From an uncultured Collinsella sp. (lineage in GTDB: Bacteria; Actinomycetota; Coriobacteriia; Coriobacteriales; Coriobacteriaceae): 37,059 nucleotides of DNA. How positions within the stretch are numbered: the first letter of the stretch is position 1; each line of letters opens with the position of its first letter. A program made the translations under genes and the position numbers. Positions 7,493 to 15,269 of this stretch are shown here, piece by piece. The stretch spans positions 1 through 37,059 of the forward strand of contig CABSKX010000019.1 of the NCBI GenBank assembly GCA_902478365.1, in the 5' to 3' direction. The notes beneath the pieces were generated by a model. It saw nothing but the letters and a program-made list of their open reading frames with translations. It was not told where the DNA came from and ran no database searches.

Positions 7493-9094
7493 TCACGCGC
7501 CCCCTTTCTGGACGAGCTCATCCAAGAGCTTCTCCGAGAACAGGTTACCGCGACCCAGCTGCCCGGCAGGATCGAGCTGGAGCTTGAGCCGCGCCGACTC
7601 GACCATGGCCTCGTGACCGTACATCGTCTCCAAGAAGCCCGCCTTGATCTTGCCGACACCGTGTTCGGCGGAGACGGCGCCGCCCATAGCCGTGACCTCG
7701 GAAGCCCACTGGGCAAAGAGTTCTCCGCCGCGGCGGTGATCCTGCGCATCGCGCGGCAGAATATTCACATGCAGATGGTTGTTACCGATGTGCCCCCAGG
7801 CGGCAGATTCAAGCCCGCTTTCGGCCAACGTGCGGCGATAAAGGGCGATGACATCGGCCAAGTGTGCGTTGGGCACCGACATGTCCGAGCCCAGTTTGGT
7901 GATGGTGGGATCCGTGCGGCGACGCTCGTCGATGAGCATGTTGACGCTCTCGGGCACCGCATGGCGGAAGAATCGCTGGCACTCGCGATCGGCCTCGGTG
8001 CGCGCGACCCATGTCGCATCGTCGCTGCCGCCCGCAAGCTCTAGTACCCACCCCAAGTGATACAGCTCCTCTGTCGCTTGGGCCTCGTCATCGCAGTCGA
8101 GCTCCACGTAGACACAGACCTTGGCGTCTTTGTCGAGCGCCGGCAGCGAGGCGAACGCGGTCGACTGCTCACGCTGACGACGCAGGATATCCAGGGCGCC
8201 CGCATCAAAATATTCGATGGCAGCCGCGTGGGACAGGACGGGGCGCACAGAATCGGTGAAGGACACGGCCTTGTCTTCGCTGTCAAAGAAGCAGCTCACG
8301 CCCCAAACGACCGCAGGCGCCGCCTGCAGGGCAATCTCGAGCTCGGTGATAACGCCGAGTGTGCCACACGCACCGATAAACAGATCGATGGCATCCATAT
8401 CGTCAGCAACGAAATAGCCCGAAGCATTTTTGGTCTTGGGCATGGTGTAGTCGGGAAGGTCGAGCTCGAGCGTGCGGCCCCGCACCGTAACGAGCGAAAG
8501 GCGGCGACCCCGTGCAAAAACCTCGCCACGGTGAAGCTCGAGCAGGCCGCCATCGGTCAGCGCGACATGAAGGCCCGCGACGTGAGGGCGCATGGGGCCG
8601 TAAGCGTAGCTACGGGCGCCGGAGGCGTTACATGCCGCCATGCCGCCCAGACAGGCAGATGCCTCGGTGGGATCGGTGGGAAAAAACTGCTCGGGGGCCT
8701 CTTGGAACTCCTCGTAGGCCTCAAGCGATGCCTGGTCCCAACCAGCGGTCGGCAGCACCTTCTTGCTCAGCTGCTTGCGCAGCTCCGAGAGCACAATGCC
8801 CGGCTCCACGCGCAGCAGAAATTGGCCTTGTTCATCGCGACGAAGGCCCAAGTAGCGATTCATGCGGGAAGTATTGAGAATGTGACCGCCATGAGGCACG
8901 GCGCCGGCGGCAAGACCGGTCCGGGCGCCCTGAACCGTCACCGGGACACGCTCGGCATGGAGCTTTTTCAAAATGGCGCACACCTCGTCCTCCGTTGTCG
9001 GAAACGAGATGCTCGAGGCCTCGCCCGATGTGCGAGACTCATCGCGGCCATACTCTTCGAACTCGTCGGTGAAGGGTTTGATGGTTGCCGACAC
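7493..9094 (-). CDS. FAD-binding lactate/glycolate-type dehydrogenase (GlcD/LctD family)
   Basis: A 533-residue flavoprotein of the FAD_binding_4 / FAD-oxidase_C family. The N-terminal FAD site shows VPVTVQGARTGLAAGAVPHGG and GGMAACNASGARSYAYGPMR. The C-terminal domain has GHIGNNHLHVNILP and VSAEHGVGKIKAGFLETMYG, the substrate and metal histidine motifs. Members oxidise 2-hydroxyacids such as D-lactate, glycolate or 2-hydroxyglutarate. Being first in an operon with EtfB and a ferredoxin-fused EtfA, it most resembles LctD, which drives lactate oxidation with NAD+ using reduced ferredoxin. The GTG start at 9094 has AAGGGGGAG five bases upstream. No lactate permease or racemase lies next to it, so the substrate is inferred. 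Confidence 0.9.
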   Translation of the reverse strand: MSATIKPFTDEFEEYGRDESRTSGEASSISFPTTEDEVCAILKKLHAERVPVTVQGARTGLAAGAVPHGGHILNTSRMNRYLGLRRDEQGQFLLRVEPGIVLSELRKQLSKKVLPTAGWDQASLEAYEEFQEAPEQFFPTDPTEASACLGGMAACNASGARSYAYGPMRPHVAGLHVALTDGGLLELHRGEVFARGRRLSLVTVRGRTLELDLPDYTMPKTKNASGYFVADDMDAIDLFIGACGTLGVITELEIALQAAPAVVWGVSCFFDSEDKAVSFTDSVRPVLSHAAAIEYFDAGALDILRRQREQSTAFASLPALDKDAKVCVYVELDCDDEAQATEELYHLGWVLELAGGSDDATWVARTEADRECQRFFRHAVPESVNMLIDERRRTDPTITKLGSDMSVPNAHLADVIALYRRTLAESGLESAAWGHIGNNHLHVNILPRDAQDHRRGGELFAQWASEVTAMGGAVSAEHGVGKIKAGFLETMYGHEAMVESARLKLQLDPAGQLGRGNLFSEKLLDELVQKGGA

Positions 9095-9175
9095 GCGAAC
9101 TCCCCCTTTAGCTAACTACAGTGTTTGCAGGGAGATGTTACCGCATCGTTTCGTCGACGTGTTCGAGACCGTCTC

Positions 9176-9204
9176 CATAATTGGCGATTTTTACGTTCGT
9201 GCAA
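9176..9204 (-). promoter_or_regulatory. Candidate promoter of the dehydrogenase-etf operon
   Basis: On the minus strand TTGCAC (9204-9199) and ATTATG (9181-9176) are 17 bp apart, leaving a leader of about 75 nt before the GTG at 9094. The rest of the 346-bp gap 9095-9440 holds no convincing gene: the only minus-strand frame in it (9112-9348) has no family features. Confidence 0.35.
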
Positions 9205-9348
9205 TTCGGCGAGCGGCAAGGTTTCCTCGGCAGACGATGCTTTTGACACATGTCGCCTTACCGCCAGCGACCACGCAATTGTCGCTCGAAAAAAGTTGAA
9301 GTAATTTTTACCATCTTTTACCTGCGGAGATGTCAATCCGTCAAGCAT

Positions 9349-9366
9349 TTGGTCAGAAATTGGTCA
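9349..9366. repeat. Helically phased direct repeat TTGGTCA
   Basis: TTGGTCA occurs at 9349-9355 and again at 9360-9366, spaced exactly 11 bp, about one turn of DNA. It lies about 75 bp upstream of the 98-residue ORF and could be a regulator site. Two short copies are weak evidence. Confidence 0.3.
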
Positions 9367-9440
9367 AGTAGTGACTGATACGGTCGGCATCGACAGCCAA
9401 AACCAATGGAAGTTTTGGCCCCAGAAGCAGGGAGGTTCCC

Positions 9441-9737
9441 ATGGCATATTACTGGCCCCAGTACGGCGTCGCCATCGAGGTCGACGACGATCCCTATCTC
9501 CTGCCTTTCGACGAAGAGGCGTTCCCCGATACGGCGGTCTACCACGTCACCACCGATGTTATCTGCGACCCCGAGTCGTTCTCGGCGCTCGCCCACCACA
9601 TCGCGCGTATCCACAACATCGAGCTCCCTCACGACTTCGACGAGCTCATCTACTCGCGCCGCCTGATGCTTCACATGCTCTTTGGAGCGGACCCGTCCAC
9701 GTTCGCACGTGTCTACACCACCAAGGACGCCGCATGA
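9441..9737 (+). CDS. Small acidic hypothetical protein, first gene of a surface-protein series
   Basis: A 98-residue protein beginning MAYYWPQYGVAIEVDDDPYL, with GGAGG five bases before the ATG. It has no signal peptide or membrane helix, is acidic, and carries several histidines and aromatics (ALAHHIARIHNIELPHDFDE). I do not recognise a family. The stop TGA overlaps the ATG of the next gene (ATGA), so it is probably co-translated with the membrane-anchored protein downstream. The gene is well supported by its ribosome site and by the overlap; its function is unknown. Confidence 0.75.
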   Translation: MAYYWPQYGVAIEVDDDPYLLPFDEEAFPDTAVYHVTTDVICDPESFSALAHHIARIHNIELPHDFDELIYSRRLMLHMLFGADPSTFARVYTTKDAA

Positions 9738-10243
9738 GTGCGAAGAAGCCGTCCCGCCTTGCAGGACTGGGGTGTCGCAAGAAACTCGTCGTTGTCTGCC
9801 TGGCTATCGTCTGCGCCCTCATCGCCGTAGGGCTATACGCCTGGCAGTCGCAGCCCGTGCCCGAAGCGGGCGCCTCGGTCACGACGGCAGAGGGTAAATC
9901 GCGCCAAGAAATCCAGGATGAGCTCGACGCCATCGTCCGCGACAACATGATGACGATCTCGGTCGCGCCGGTCGCACAGTTGCAGGAAGGCGGCAAGTTG
10001 CGCGTCAACGTGCAAAACGTCCAAGACAACAAGTTTCCCCAGCGCTTCCGCGTGATTCAAAACGACGAGACCATCTATGAGTCCGGTGTGGTCGAAGCCG
10101 GCAAGACGGTTGAGACCTGCCCCGCCGGCGATATCCAAGAAGGCGAGGCATATATCGAGATTCAGGCACTCGATGCCAAGACCTACGACACTCACGGCAA
10201 TCCGACGCGCGTCAAAGTGCGGGTGGCCCAGGCAGAAGGCTAG
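9734..10243 (+). CDS. Membrane-anchored hypothetical protein
   Basis: 169 residues. A basic N-terminus (MSAKKPSRLAGLGCRKK) is followed by one hydrophobic helix (LVVVCLAIVCALIAVGLYAW), then an extracytoplasmic domain rich in Val, Glu and Asp with beta-strand character. A short stretch QEIQDELDAIVRDNMMTISV opens the exported part. It is therefore a type II membrane protein or uncleaved signal-anchor protein. The upstream frame is open to 9371, but the ATG at 9734 overlapping the previous stop is the clear start. No domain was recognised. Its position between a small acidic protein and secreted proteins suggests a shared surface function. Confidence 0.8.
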   Translation: MSAKKPSRLAGLGCRKKLVVVCLAIVCALIAVGLYAWQSQPVPEAGASVTTAEGKSRQEIQDELDAIVRDNMMTISVAPVAQLQEGGKLRVNVQNVQDNKFPQRFRVIQNDETIYESGVVEAGKTVETCPAGDIQEGEAYIEIQALDAKTYDTHGNPTRVKVRVAQAEG

Positions 10244-10292
10244 TGGCCGACGCGCTCGCAGGGGCCACACCCTGTCCCCATTCGTCCAACCA

Positions 10293-10311
10293 TCACGGAA
10301 ACAGTCCGTGA
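10293..10311 (+). other. Short intergenic hairpin
   Basis: TCACGGA and TCCGTGA form a 7-bp stem around AACAG, 20 bases before the next start codon. There is no T run, so it is more likely an mRNA processing or stability hairpin than a terminator. Confidence 0.35.
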
Positions 10312-10330
10312 CGAGCAGAAAGGATTGATT

Positions 10331-10933
10331 ATGAACACACCCATGAACCTGAGCGGAGCCAGGGCACTCGCCGTGGGCGCAGGGCTTACGCTCGCACTTG
10401 CGATGGGCGCCGCGCCAACGGCGGCCATGGCAGAGGTGCGCGTTGGAACCACCGATGTGACGGTGAAGGCCGACATTAGCAATGTTTCGTTTAAGGCGCC
10501 AACGGTCATCCCCTTTGCCGCCAAAGCCGACGGAACGCTTGTAGGACCCTCCGACAAGACGATTACCATCGACAACCTCTCGGCATATGGCATCCACGTC
10601 ACCAACATGAAGGTCACGGCCAAGAACGACTGGACAATCGTTGCAGACGCAAAGACGGGCTCGGCCCAGAACTCCATCGATTTTAAGGTTGGCCCCGATA
10701 AGGCAGAAAAGGATGCCAGCTCGGCGACTCAGACTACGGGCCTCGATCTTTCCAAAGACGAAAGCTTCGACATGAAGTACAAGGGCATTGCCGACGGAAC
10801 GGACAAAATCAAGCTCAATGTGAGTGGCCACGTCGCCCGCGTCACGCGTGACATCTACCACGCCACCGGTACGGGAGATCAAGTGGCAAGCATCACCTGG
10901 ACGGTCGAGCCCGGTGCGCACGCCACGTCCTAA
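10331..10933 (+). CDS. Secreted beta-rich hypothetical protein
   Basis: 200 residues with a clear Sec signal peptide: MNTPMNLSGARALAVGAG, a hydrophobic core and a likely cleavage after Ala-Met-Ala before EVRVG. The mature part alternates Val/Ile/Lys/Asp in a beta-sandwich-like pattern (TDVTVKADISNVSFKAPTVI) and has two Trp-Thr motifs, NDWTIVAD in the middle and SITWTVEPG at the end. That spacing recalls the paired motifs of WxL surface proteins, but the match is partial and this is only a suggestion. AGAAAGGA lies before the ATG at 10331. The stop overlaps the GTG of the next gene. Confidence 0.8.
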   Translation: MNTPMNLSGARALAVGAGLTLALAMGAAPTAAMAEVRVGTTDVTVKADISNVSFKAPTVIPFAAKADGTLVGPSDKTITIDNLSAYGIHVTNMKVTAKNDWTIVADAKTGSAQNSIDFKVGPDKAEKDASSATQTTGLDLSKDESFDMKYKGIADGTDKIKLNVSGHVARVTRDIYHATGTGDQVASITWTVEPGAHATS

Positions 10934-11174
10934 GGCGATTGCGCTGGCCGCCGTCGTCGGCATCTTGGCGTCCGCACCTGCCATGGCCTTTGCTCAACAA
11001 GAGCAAGCGCAGGCGGCCACAGAAGTGACCGTCGACCTTTCGGGCCTTGATCGCGGCAGCCGTAACGAGCCGCTCGCTCAGACGAGCGACACCCGGCAAC
11101 TCATTGCGGTAGGCGTCGCCACGGTGGGAGCAGGACTGACGTGCCTTGGCCTGCACATCAAACGAAACCAATAG
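10914..11174 (+). CDS. Small exported protein with LPxTG-like C-terminal anchor
   Basis: Starting at a GTG at 10914 inside the end of the previous gene (20-nt overlap), this encodes about 86 residues. They are a basic start (VRTPRPK), a hydrophobic signal (AIALAAVVGILASAPAMAFA), a short 35-residue mature stretch and a C-terminal cassette: LAQTSDT, a hydrophobic helix (IAVGVATVGAGLTCLGLHI) and a KRNQ tail. The cassette has the layout of a sortase signal, with LAQTS in place of LPxTG; LAxTG-type signals are used by class E sortases of high-GC Gram-positives. No sortase gene is in the window. A longer in-frame start at 10824 would lack the signal-peptide layout. Confidence 0.7.
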   Translation: MRTPRPKAIALAAVVGILASAPAMAFAQQEQAQAATEVTVDLSGLDRGSRNEPLAQTSDTRQLIAVGVATVGAGLTCLGLHIKRNQ

Positions 11175-11213
11175 CCAAGCACGACCGGAGTACGCGGAAT
11201 AGATAGGAGAACC

Positions 11214-12089
11214 ATGGCACCCAAAAACCTTTTGCCCGTTGCCGCGCTCTGCAGCGCACTGGCGAGCGGTACGCCTCTCGCCGCCTGGGCGACGCCCGCC
11301 ACGGCAAACTCCTTACCGCAAGCTCTGAACCCCGTGGCGAATTCGTCGGGTATCGTCGCCTGCCAACGTTTTTCGCTCGCACACGCCACGGTCCGAATCT
11401 CGGGATGCCTTCACCGCAATACGGTCGACTCGATAGTCGTGGATATCAAGCGACCGGACAAGGAGAACGGCCCCCAGGCAGGTTATGCCATCTGCACGTG
11501 GAAATCGGCTGCAGTCGACGCCGATGGCGACCCATGCGACCTAGAGCTGCGTATCGATATCGCCTCGGTCGATGACTCGGCGAACGGGGCGAAGGTCGTC
11601 TTCGACAGCGCGACCTATGAAGAAGAAGGAGGTGTATGCCTGGGCTGCGTTCCCTCGAATGTCGATGGCGCGCAGCCCATCATCTCCTTTACGGCATCGC
11701 TGCGACTGACCAAGGCGAACACCGAAGCCATCGCAACGGGAGATGTACCTTTGTTGTTCTACGCTGGCGATGCGGACGACCAAGAGGCTCAAAGCACCAG
11801 ACAGAAAGGCTCGCTTAACCTCACGCGTGGATCAGAACCCGCCCCCATCAATATCGACACCCAGGAGCCGGGCGTGCAGCGCATTCTCGCCGATCCGGCG
11901 CTGCTCCAAATGACATGGCACGGAGTAGGGTCCGTCGGGATTGCTGCTCCTATATCGAGCGATAATGACAAATCCCCAAAGACGAGGTCGCAGACGCACC
12001 GGCACATGTTGACGATGCAGACGATGCATCATCAGAAGACAACGCTGCGGCTCCTCTCGAGAAGTCAGGCGGCACCGCCACCGAACTAG
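11214..12089 (+). CDS. Secreted hypothetical protein, N-terminal part of a frame-split gene
   Basis: AGGAGA precedes the ATG. A signal peptide (MAPKNLLPVAALCSALASG and on to ATPATA) is followed by a beta-rich domain with several cysteines (GYAICTWKS, GDPCDLEL, GVCLGCVPS). The coding character is good to about residue 253 (ISSDND). After that this frame becomes Arg/His/Gln-rich junk (TRSQTHRHMLTMQTMHH) and stops at 12089, while the -1 frame from 11969 on carries a typical acidic linker and a second domain. The gene is therefore split by a one-base frame change near 11970-11981. Rejoined, the product would be about 466 residues. No family was recognised. Confidence 0.65.
   Translation: MAPKNLLPVAALCSALASGTPLAAWATPATANSLPQALNPVANSSGIVACQRFSLAHATVRISGCLHRNTVDSIVVDIKRPDKENGPQAGYAICTWKSAAVDADGDPCDLELRIDIASVDDSANGAKVVFDSATYEEEGGVCLGCVPSNVDGAQPIISFTASLRLTKANTEAIATGDVPLLFYAGDADDQEAQSTRQKGSLNLTRGSEPAPINIDTQEPGVQRILADPALLQMTWHGVGSVGIAAPISSDNDKSPKTRSQTHRHMLTMQTMHHQKTTLRLLSRSQAAPPPN
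11975..11981 (+). other. Slippery-type heptamer C CCA AAG at the frame switch
   Basis: In the upstream gene's frame the bases read C CCA AAG, the X XXY YYZ pattern that allows -1 ribosomal slippage. A slip here moves exactly into the downstream coding frame (CCC AAA GAC GAG). A single missing A in the nearby AAA run at 11970-11972 would give the same frame change and is the simpler explanation. Confidence 0.4.
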
Positions 12090-12157
12090 GCGATCCCCAA
12101 CCGAAAGACGGCCTGGACTTTGCCGCTCCCCCAGATGTCGACGAAGGCAACTGTTGC

Positions 12158-12613
12158 ATGATAGTCGCACTCGACCACACGGAAACCGTCGATGCCGCAA
12201 GCATTGAGCCAGTCGCTGCCAATGCGCCCCGCCGCAAAAATATCCTCATCGCATTCCCCAATACCGTCGAGCTCGTCTTTTTGCCTTCGGGTGAAGTCGT
12301 CGCGCCTACGGCACTTACAGCAGTGGGAGCAAGGAGCGCATCGAACGATATCCAAGCTATCTCGGCACTTGATGCCACAACGACCGCCAAGTTACACCTT
12401 TATTCCGTTGCAGCAGACGGAACGCGAACCGAAGAATTCGACGGAACCAAGCTTTTGGTTCCTCGTCGCATCGGTATCCAAGAAGACTTCCCCTATCAAA
12501 TGGAACTTGAAGGGTTCGATCGCGCACGAGATGCCGACATCATTGCCGCAGCCATCGAATCCCCGCAGCACCTCATGACGCTGCGCTTCGACTTTAGCCC
12601 CGTCCTATCCTAG
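12158..12613 (+). CDS. C-terminal part of the frame-split secreted protein
   Basis: The frame is open and coding-like from 11969. It starts with an Asp/Ala/Pro-rich linker (KDEVADAPAHVDDADDASS) and then a domain of about 150 residues with beta-strand character (NILIAFPNTVELVFLPSGEV, LHLYSVAADGTRTEEFDG) ending DFSPVLS. The ATG at 12158 is only the first Met in the open stretch: it lacks a good ribosome site and a signal peptide, so it is probably not a true start. This piece almost certainly belongs to the gene beginning at 11214. There is no membrane anchor at its end. Confidence 0.6.
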   Translation: MIVALDHTETVDAASIEPVAANAPRRKNILIAFPNTVELVFLPSGEVVAPTALTAVGARSASNDIQAISALDATTTAKLHLYSVAADGTRTEEFDGTKLLVPRRIGIQEDFPYQMELEGFDRARDADIIAAAIESPQHLMTLRFDFSPVLS

Positions 12614-12702
12614 ACCGCCAACCGCCGCTTGGCTCGGATACTGAGCACTCCCCTCCCCGTTCTGCTACGATTGCCGCGTTGGCATCAATTACAGGAGGGT
12701 TC

Positions 12703-13419
12703 ATGCCGGGTTTAGGAACGATCATCAACGTCGCGCTTTTGATCGCGGGCGGTCTGCTGGGCCTCATGGGTGGGCGCTTCATTACGCCCCGCATCCAAGA
12801 CACGCTCATGAAGGCGTCGGGGTTGTGCGTTCTGTTTATCGGCCTGGGCGGCACCATGCAAAAGATGCTCGTTATCGATGGAGAGACGTTGGCGACCACC
12901 GGCACCACCATGCTTATCGTCTCATTTGCCCTCGGTTCGCTCATCGGCGAGGCCATCAACCTGGAGGCCGCCATCGAGAACCTCGGCGAATGGCTCAAGC
13001 ACAAAACCGGCAGCGAGGGTGACAACGAGTTCACCAACGCCTTTGTCTCGGCATCGCTCACCGTGTGTATCGGCGCCATGGCCATCGTAGGATCGATTCA
13101 GGACGGCCTGCTCGGCGACTGGTCCACGCTTGCCCTGAAGGGCGCGCTGGACTGCATCATCGTCTGCACCATGACGGCCTCGCTTGGCCGCGGCTGCATC
13201 TTCTCGGCCCTGCCCGTTGCCGTATTCCAGGGCACGATCACGCTTTTTGCCGGCGCACTCTCCCCCATCATGACCACCGCAGCCCTCGACAGCCTTTCGC
13301 TTGTGGGCTCCATGCTCATCTTCTGTGTTGGCGTTAACCTTATTCGACCTCAGACCTTCCGCACGGCCAATATGCTCCCCTCCGTCGTCGTGGCGGTCAT
13401 CTACGCCCTCTTGTTCTAA
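12703..13419 (+). CDS. DUF554 family membrane protein
   Basis: 238 residues, all-helical and hydrophobic. DUF554 (YdfK/YqgA) landmarks are GTIINVALLIAGGLLGLMGG at the start, the LCVLFIGLGGTMQ segment, GSLIGEAINLEAAIENLGEW, SEGDNEFTNAFVSASLTVCI and GSIQDGLLGDWSTLALKGAL, and a C-terminal NLIRPQ. These proteins are predicted small-molecule transporters of unknown substrate. The ATG at 12703 has AGGAGGG just upstream; a TTG at 12679 is in frame but lies before that site. The gene stands alone between the surface-protein series and the TerB-type operon. Confidence 0.92.
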   Translation: MPGLGTIINVALLIAGGLLGLMGGRFITPRIQDTLMKASGLCVLFIGLGGTMQKMLVIDGETLATTGTTMLIVSFALGSLIGEAINLEAAIENLGEWLKHKTGSEGDNEFTNAFVSASLTVCIGAMAIVGSIQDGLLGDWSTLALKGALDCIIVCTMTASLGRGCIFSALPVAVFQGTITLFAGALSPIMTTAALDSLSLVGSMLIFCVGVNLIRPQTFRTANMLPSVVVAVIYALLF

Positions 13420-13440
13420 ATCTATCTACATAGCGGTATC

Positions 13441-13470
13441 TCGAACACCTGTTTGATGCTGTGTTATGAT
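13441..13470 (+). promoter_or_regulatory. Candidate promoter of the TerB/ATPase/helicase operon
   Basis: TCGAAC (13441-13446) and TATGAT (13465-13470) are 18 bp apart, and TGT directly before TATGAT makes an extended -10. It lies 39 bp upstream of the GTG start at 13509. Confidence 0.45.
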
Positions 13471-13508
13471 ATGAGGTCACCGACACCATATAGGGAGAGG
13501 AGAGGGCG

Positions 13509-15269
13509 GTGGCCGACCAGGACGTCAAGATGCTCATCGAGCGCATTATGGCCGAGGCCCGGACCCATCAGTCCGCCCGATTCTCAAACGAAATCTATGC
13601 TGACGAGCCGATTCTCAAGACCGGTCGTCAGATGCAGAACTTCCTCCCCGACCAGTACCGCAAGATGCGCGAGATATCACGCTGGCAAGAGGATCCCAAA
13701 GGCGGCGCGGGACGTTGGCTATCGGAGGCGGAGCTCTTTTACCGCCAAGGCCTGCTGATGGCCGACTTCGAGGACGATTGCCCCTACAACGGCACCTTTA
13801 AGTCGTACTTTCCCACCTACAATGCCATGAGCGATCGACAGTTGCGCGGCTACTTTACCTGGCGTGCCCAAGTGCGCCGCGGCAATATCGAGGAGACATC
13901 GACCTCGTTTGCTTTTCTTTATCTTTACGAATTGATCTGCGGCATTGGCGTTGATGACCCGCTCGATGGCTTTAGCAAGATCAAGGCCTTTTGGGATGCC
14001 TATCGCGCCTTTGAACCCGGCATCGATCGGTTCGCACGCGTGTGGCTGCAGGACTACGCCGTATTCCACGGACTCGACCCCAAGCTACTTCTCGACTCTA
14101 AAACCGTCGCATTCGACAACGCCCTCATCGAGCTGCGCCGCGCAGCACGAGACCTTGTACCCGCGCCGGCGCCGTCGGACCTGCCGCCTGCGCGTCGCAA
14201 GACCTCCGAGCCCACGCTTCCCCTTCCGCCCGATGAGGCGCATGAGGAGCGGCTCATGGCTGCCATCGACGCACTCTCGACGTACAACCTGAATAACTCA
14301 CGGCTCGACCGTTCCCACCATCGCGACCTGCGCCACGTGGCATGCGCCGTGTATGTCCGTATGGCGCGCTACTATGACACGCACCGAAAGACCGGCATCG
14401 TAGCGAGCTTGTTTGGGGAGGAGACGGCCATGCCCTACACCATGTTTGCCTCGGCCGTGTTCTTTGCGCCCGAGCGCCACGAGGACTGTGAATATCGCCT
14501 GGACCCCATTCACATCTACCGCTGCCAAAATGGCTTTTGGGAATGTATGCGCATCCACGGCAGCAGACAAAAAAGTAGCAAGCTCGGCGAGATGATGCGC
14601 GCTTGTGATCAGCGCCTGCGCTTGGCACTGGATCCCGGCCATCCCCTTAAGGAAGAGAAGGTTCCCAAATATCTGGCTAAGATTATCGACGACGAGATCA
14701 CGGCATGGCTTTCATGGGATGCCGCGCATCAGCCCGTCAAGATCGATATCGACCTGAGCCAGCTGGGGCACATTCGGAGCGCCGCCGCACAAACGCGCGA
14801 GGCGCTTTTGATCGACGAGGAGCGCGAGGACGACGCGCTCGCAGAGGTCGATACGGTGGGCTCCGAGCAGCCGAAAGCCGAGCGCGCAGCAGGCGCGTTT
14901 GTCGAGCCGGTCACGGCGGCCGCAAGGCAGGACGAGGCCGACGAGCCAACCATTTCCACCGAACAGTTTGGTGTCGTGGCGCCGCTTCTCGTGCCGACAC
15001 CCCCGCTCGCAGCGGCTGCGTCCACTGACGCCGCGACCGAACTCGCGCCTGCCGCAACCGCGTATCTGCGTGCATTGCTCGAGCAAAACGCAGCGCAAGC
15101 GACAGCGGCAGTGGCGCACTCGGGCCAGAGCGAGGACATGCTCGTCGATACCATCAACGAGGCGCTCTTTGACCTGGTGGGTGACACCGTAATTGAATTT
15201 GGCGCGGCAGGACCGCGCATTATCGAGGACTACGAAGCAGACGTGAGAGGATACTTAGACCATGAGTGA
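13509..15269 (+). CDS. TerB-N/TerB-C domain protein
   Basis: 586 residues. Residues about 45-240 resemble the TerB-N domain: AELFYRQGLLMADFEDDCP, YFPTYNAMSDRQLRGYFTWR, then RRGNIEETSTSFAFLYLYEL. The C-terminal about 230 residues fit TerB-C, broken by an Ala/Glu-rich low-complexity linker around 430-510. TerB-N/TerB-C proteins occur in predicted Ter-type stress and DNA-processing systems, often beside a DUF2791/BrxD-like ATPase and a helicase, as here. The GTG start has GGAGAGG upstream. Its end overlaps the ATPase start by 8 nt. It is likely a scaffold or regulatory partner of the ATPase and helicase; no enzymatic motif was seen. The domain calls are by eye. Confidence 0.75.
   Translation: MADQDVKMLIERIMAEARTHQSARFSNEIYADEPILKTGRQMQNFLPDQYRKMREISRWQEDPKGGAGRWLSEAELFYRQGLLMADFEDDCPYNGTFKSYFPTYNAMSDRQLRGYFTWRAQVRRGNIEETSTSFAFLYLYELICGIGVDDPLDGFSKIKAFWDAYRAFEPGIDRFARVWLQDYAVFHGLDPKLLLDSKTVAFDNALIELRRAARDLVPAPAPSDLPPARRKTSEPTLPLPPDEAHEERLMAAIDALSTYNLNNSRLDRSHHRDLRHVACAVYVRMARYYDTHRKTGIVASLFGEETAMPYTMFASAVFFAPERHEDCEYRLDPIHIYRCQNGFWECMRIHGSRQKSSKLGEMMRACDQRLRLALDPGHPLKEEKVPKYLAKIIDDEITAWLSWDAAHQPVKIDIDLSQLGHIRSAAAQTREALLIDEEREDDALAEVDTVGSEQPKAERAAGAFVEPVTAAARQDEADEPTISTEQFGVVAPLLVPTPPLAAAASTDAATELAPAATAYLRALLEQNAAQATAAVAHSGQSEDMLVDTINEALFDLVGDTVIEFGAAGPRIIEDYEADVRGYLDHE

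Noticed and set aside
8057..9115. 352-codon plus-strand frame
   Set aside because: Antisense to the flavin dehydrogenase, with no recognisable motif.
9112..9348. 78-codon minus-strand frame before the dehydrogenase
   Set aside because: Arg/Ser-rich product without a family match, overlapping the likely promoter.
10271..10278. CCTGTCCC octamer also at 16578 (reverse) and 30730, considered as a dispersed repeat core
   Set aside because: The same octamer also occurs inside coding genes (near 8229 and 15575), so it is not specific to intergenic sites.
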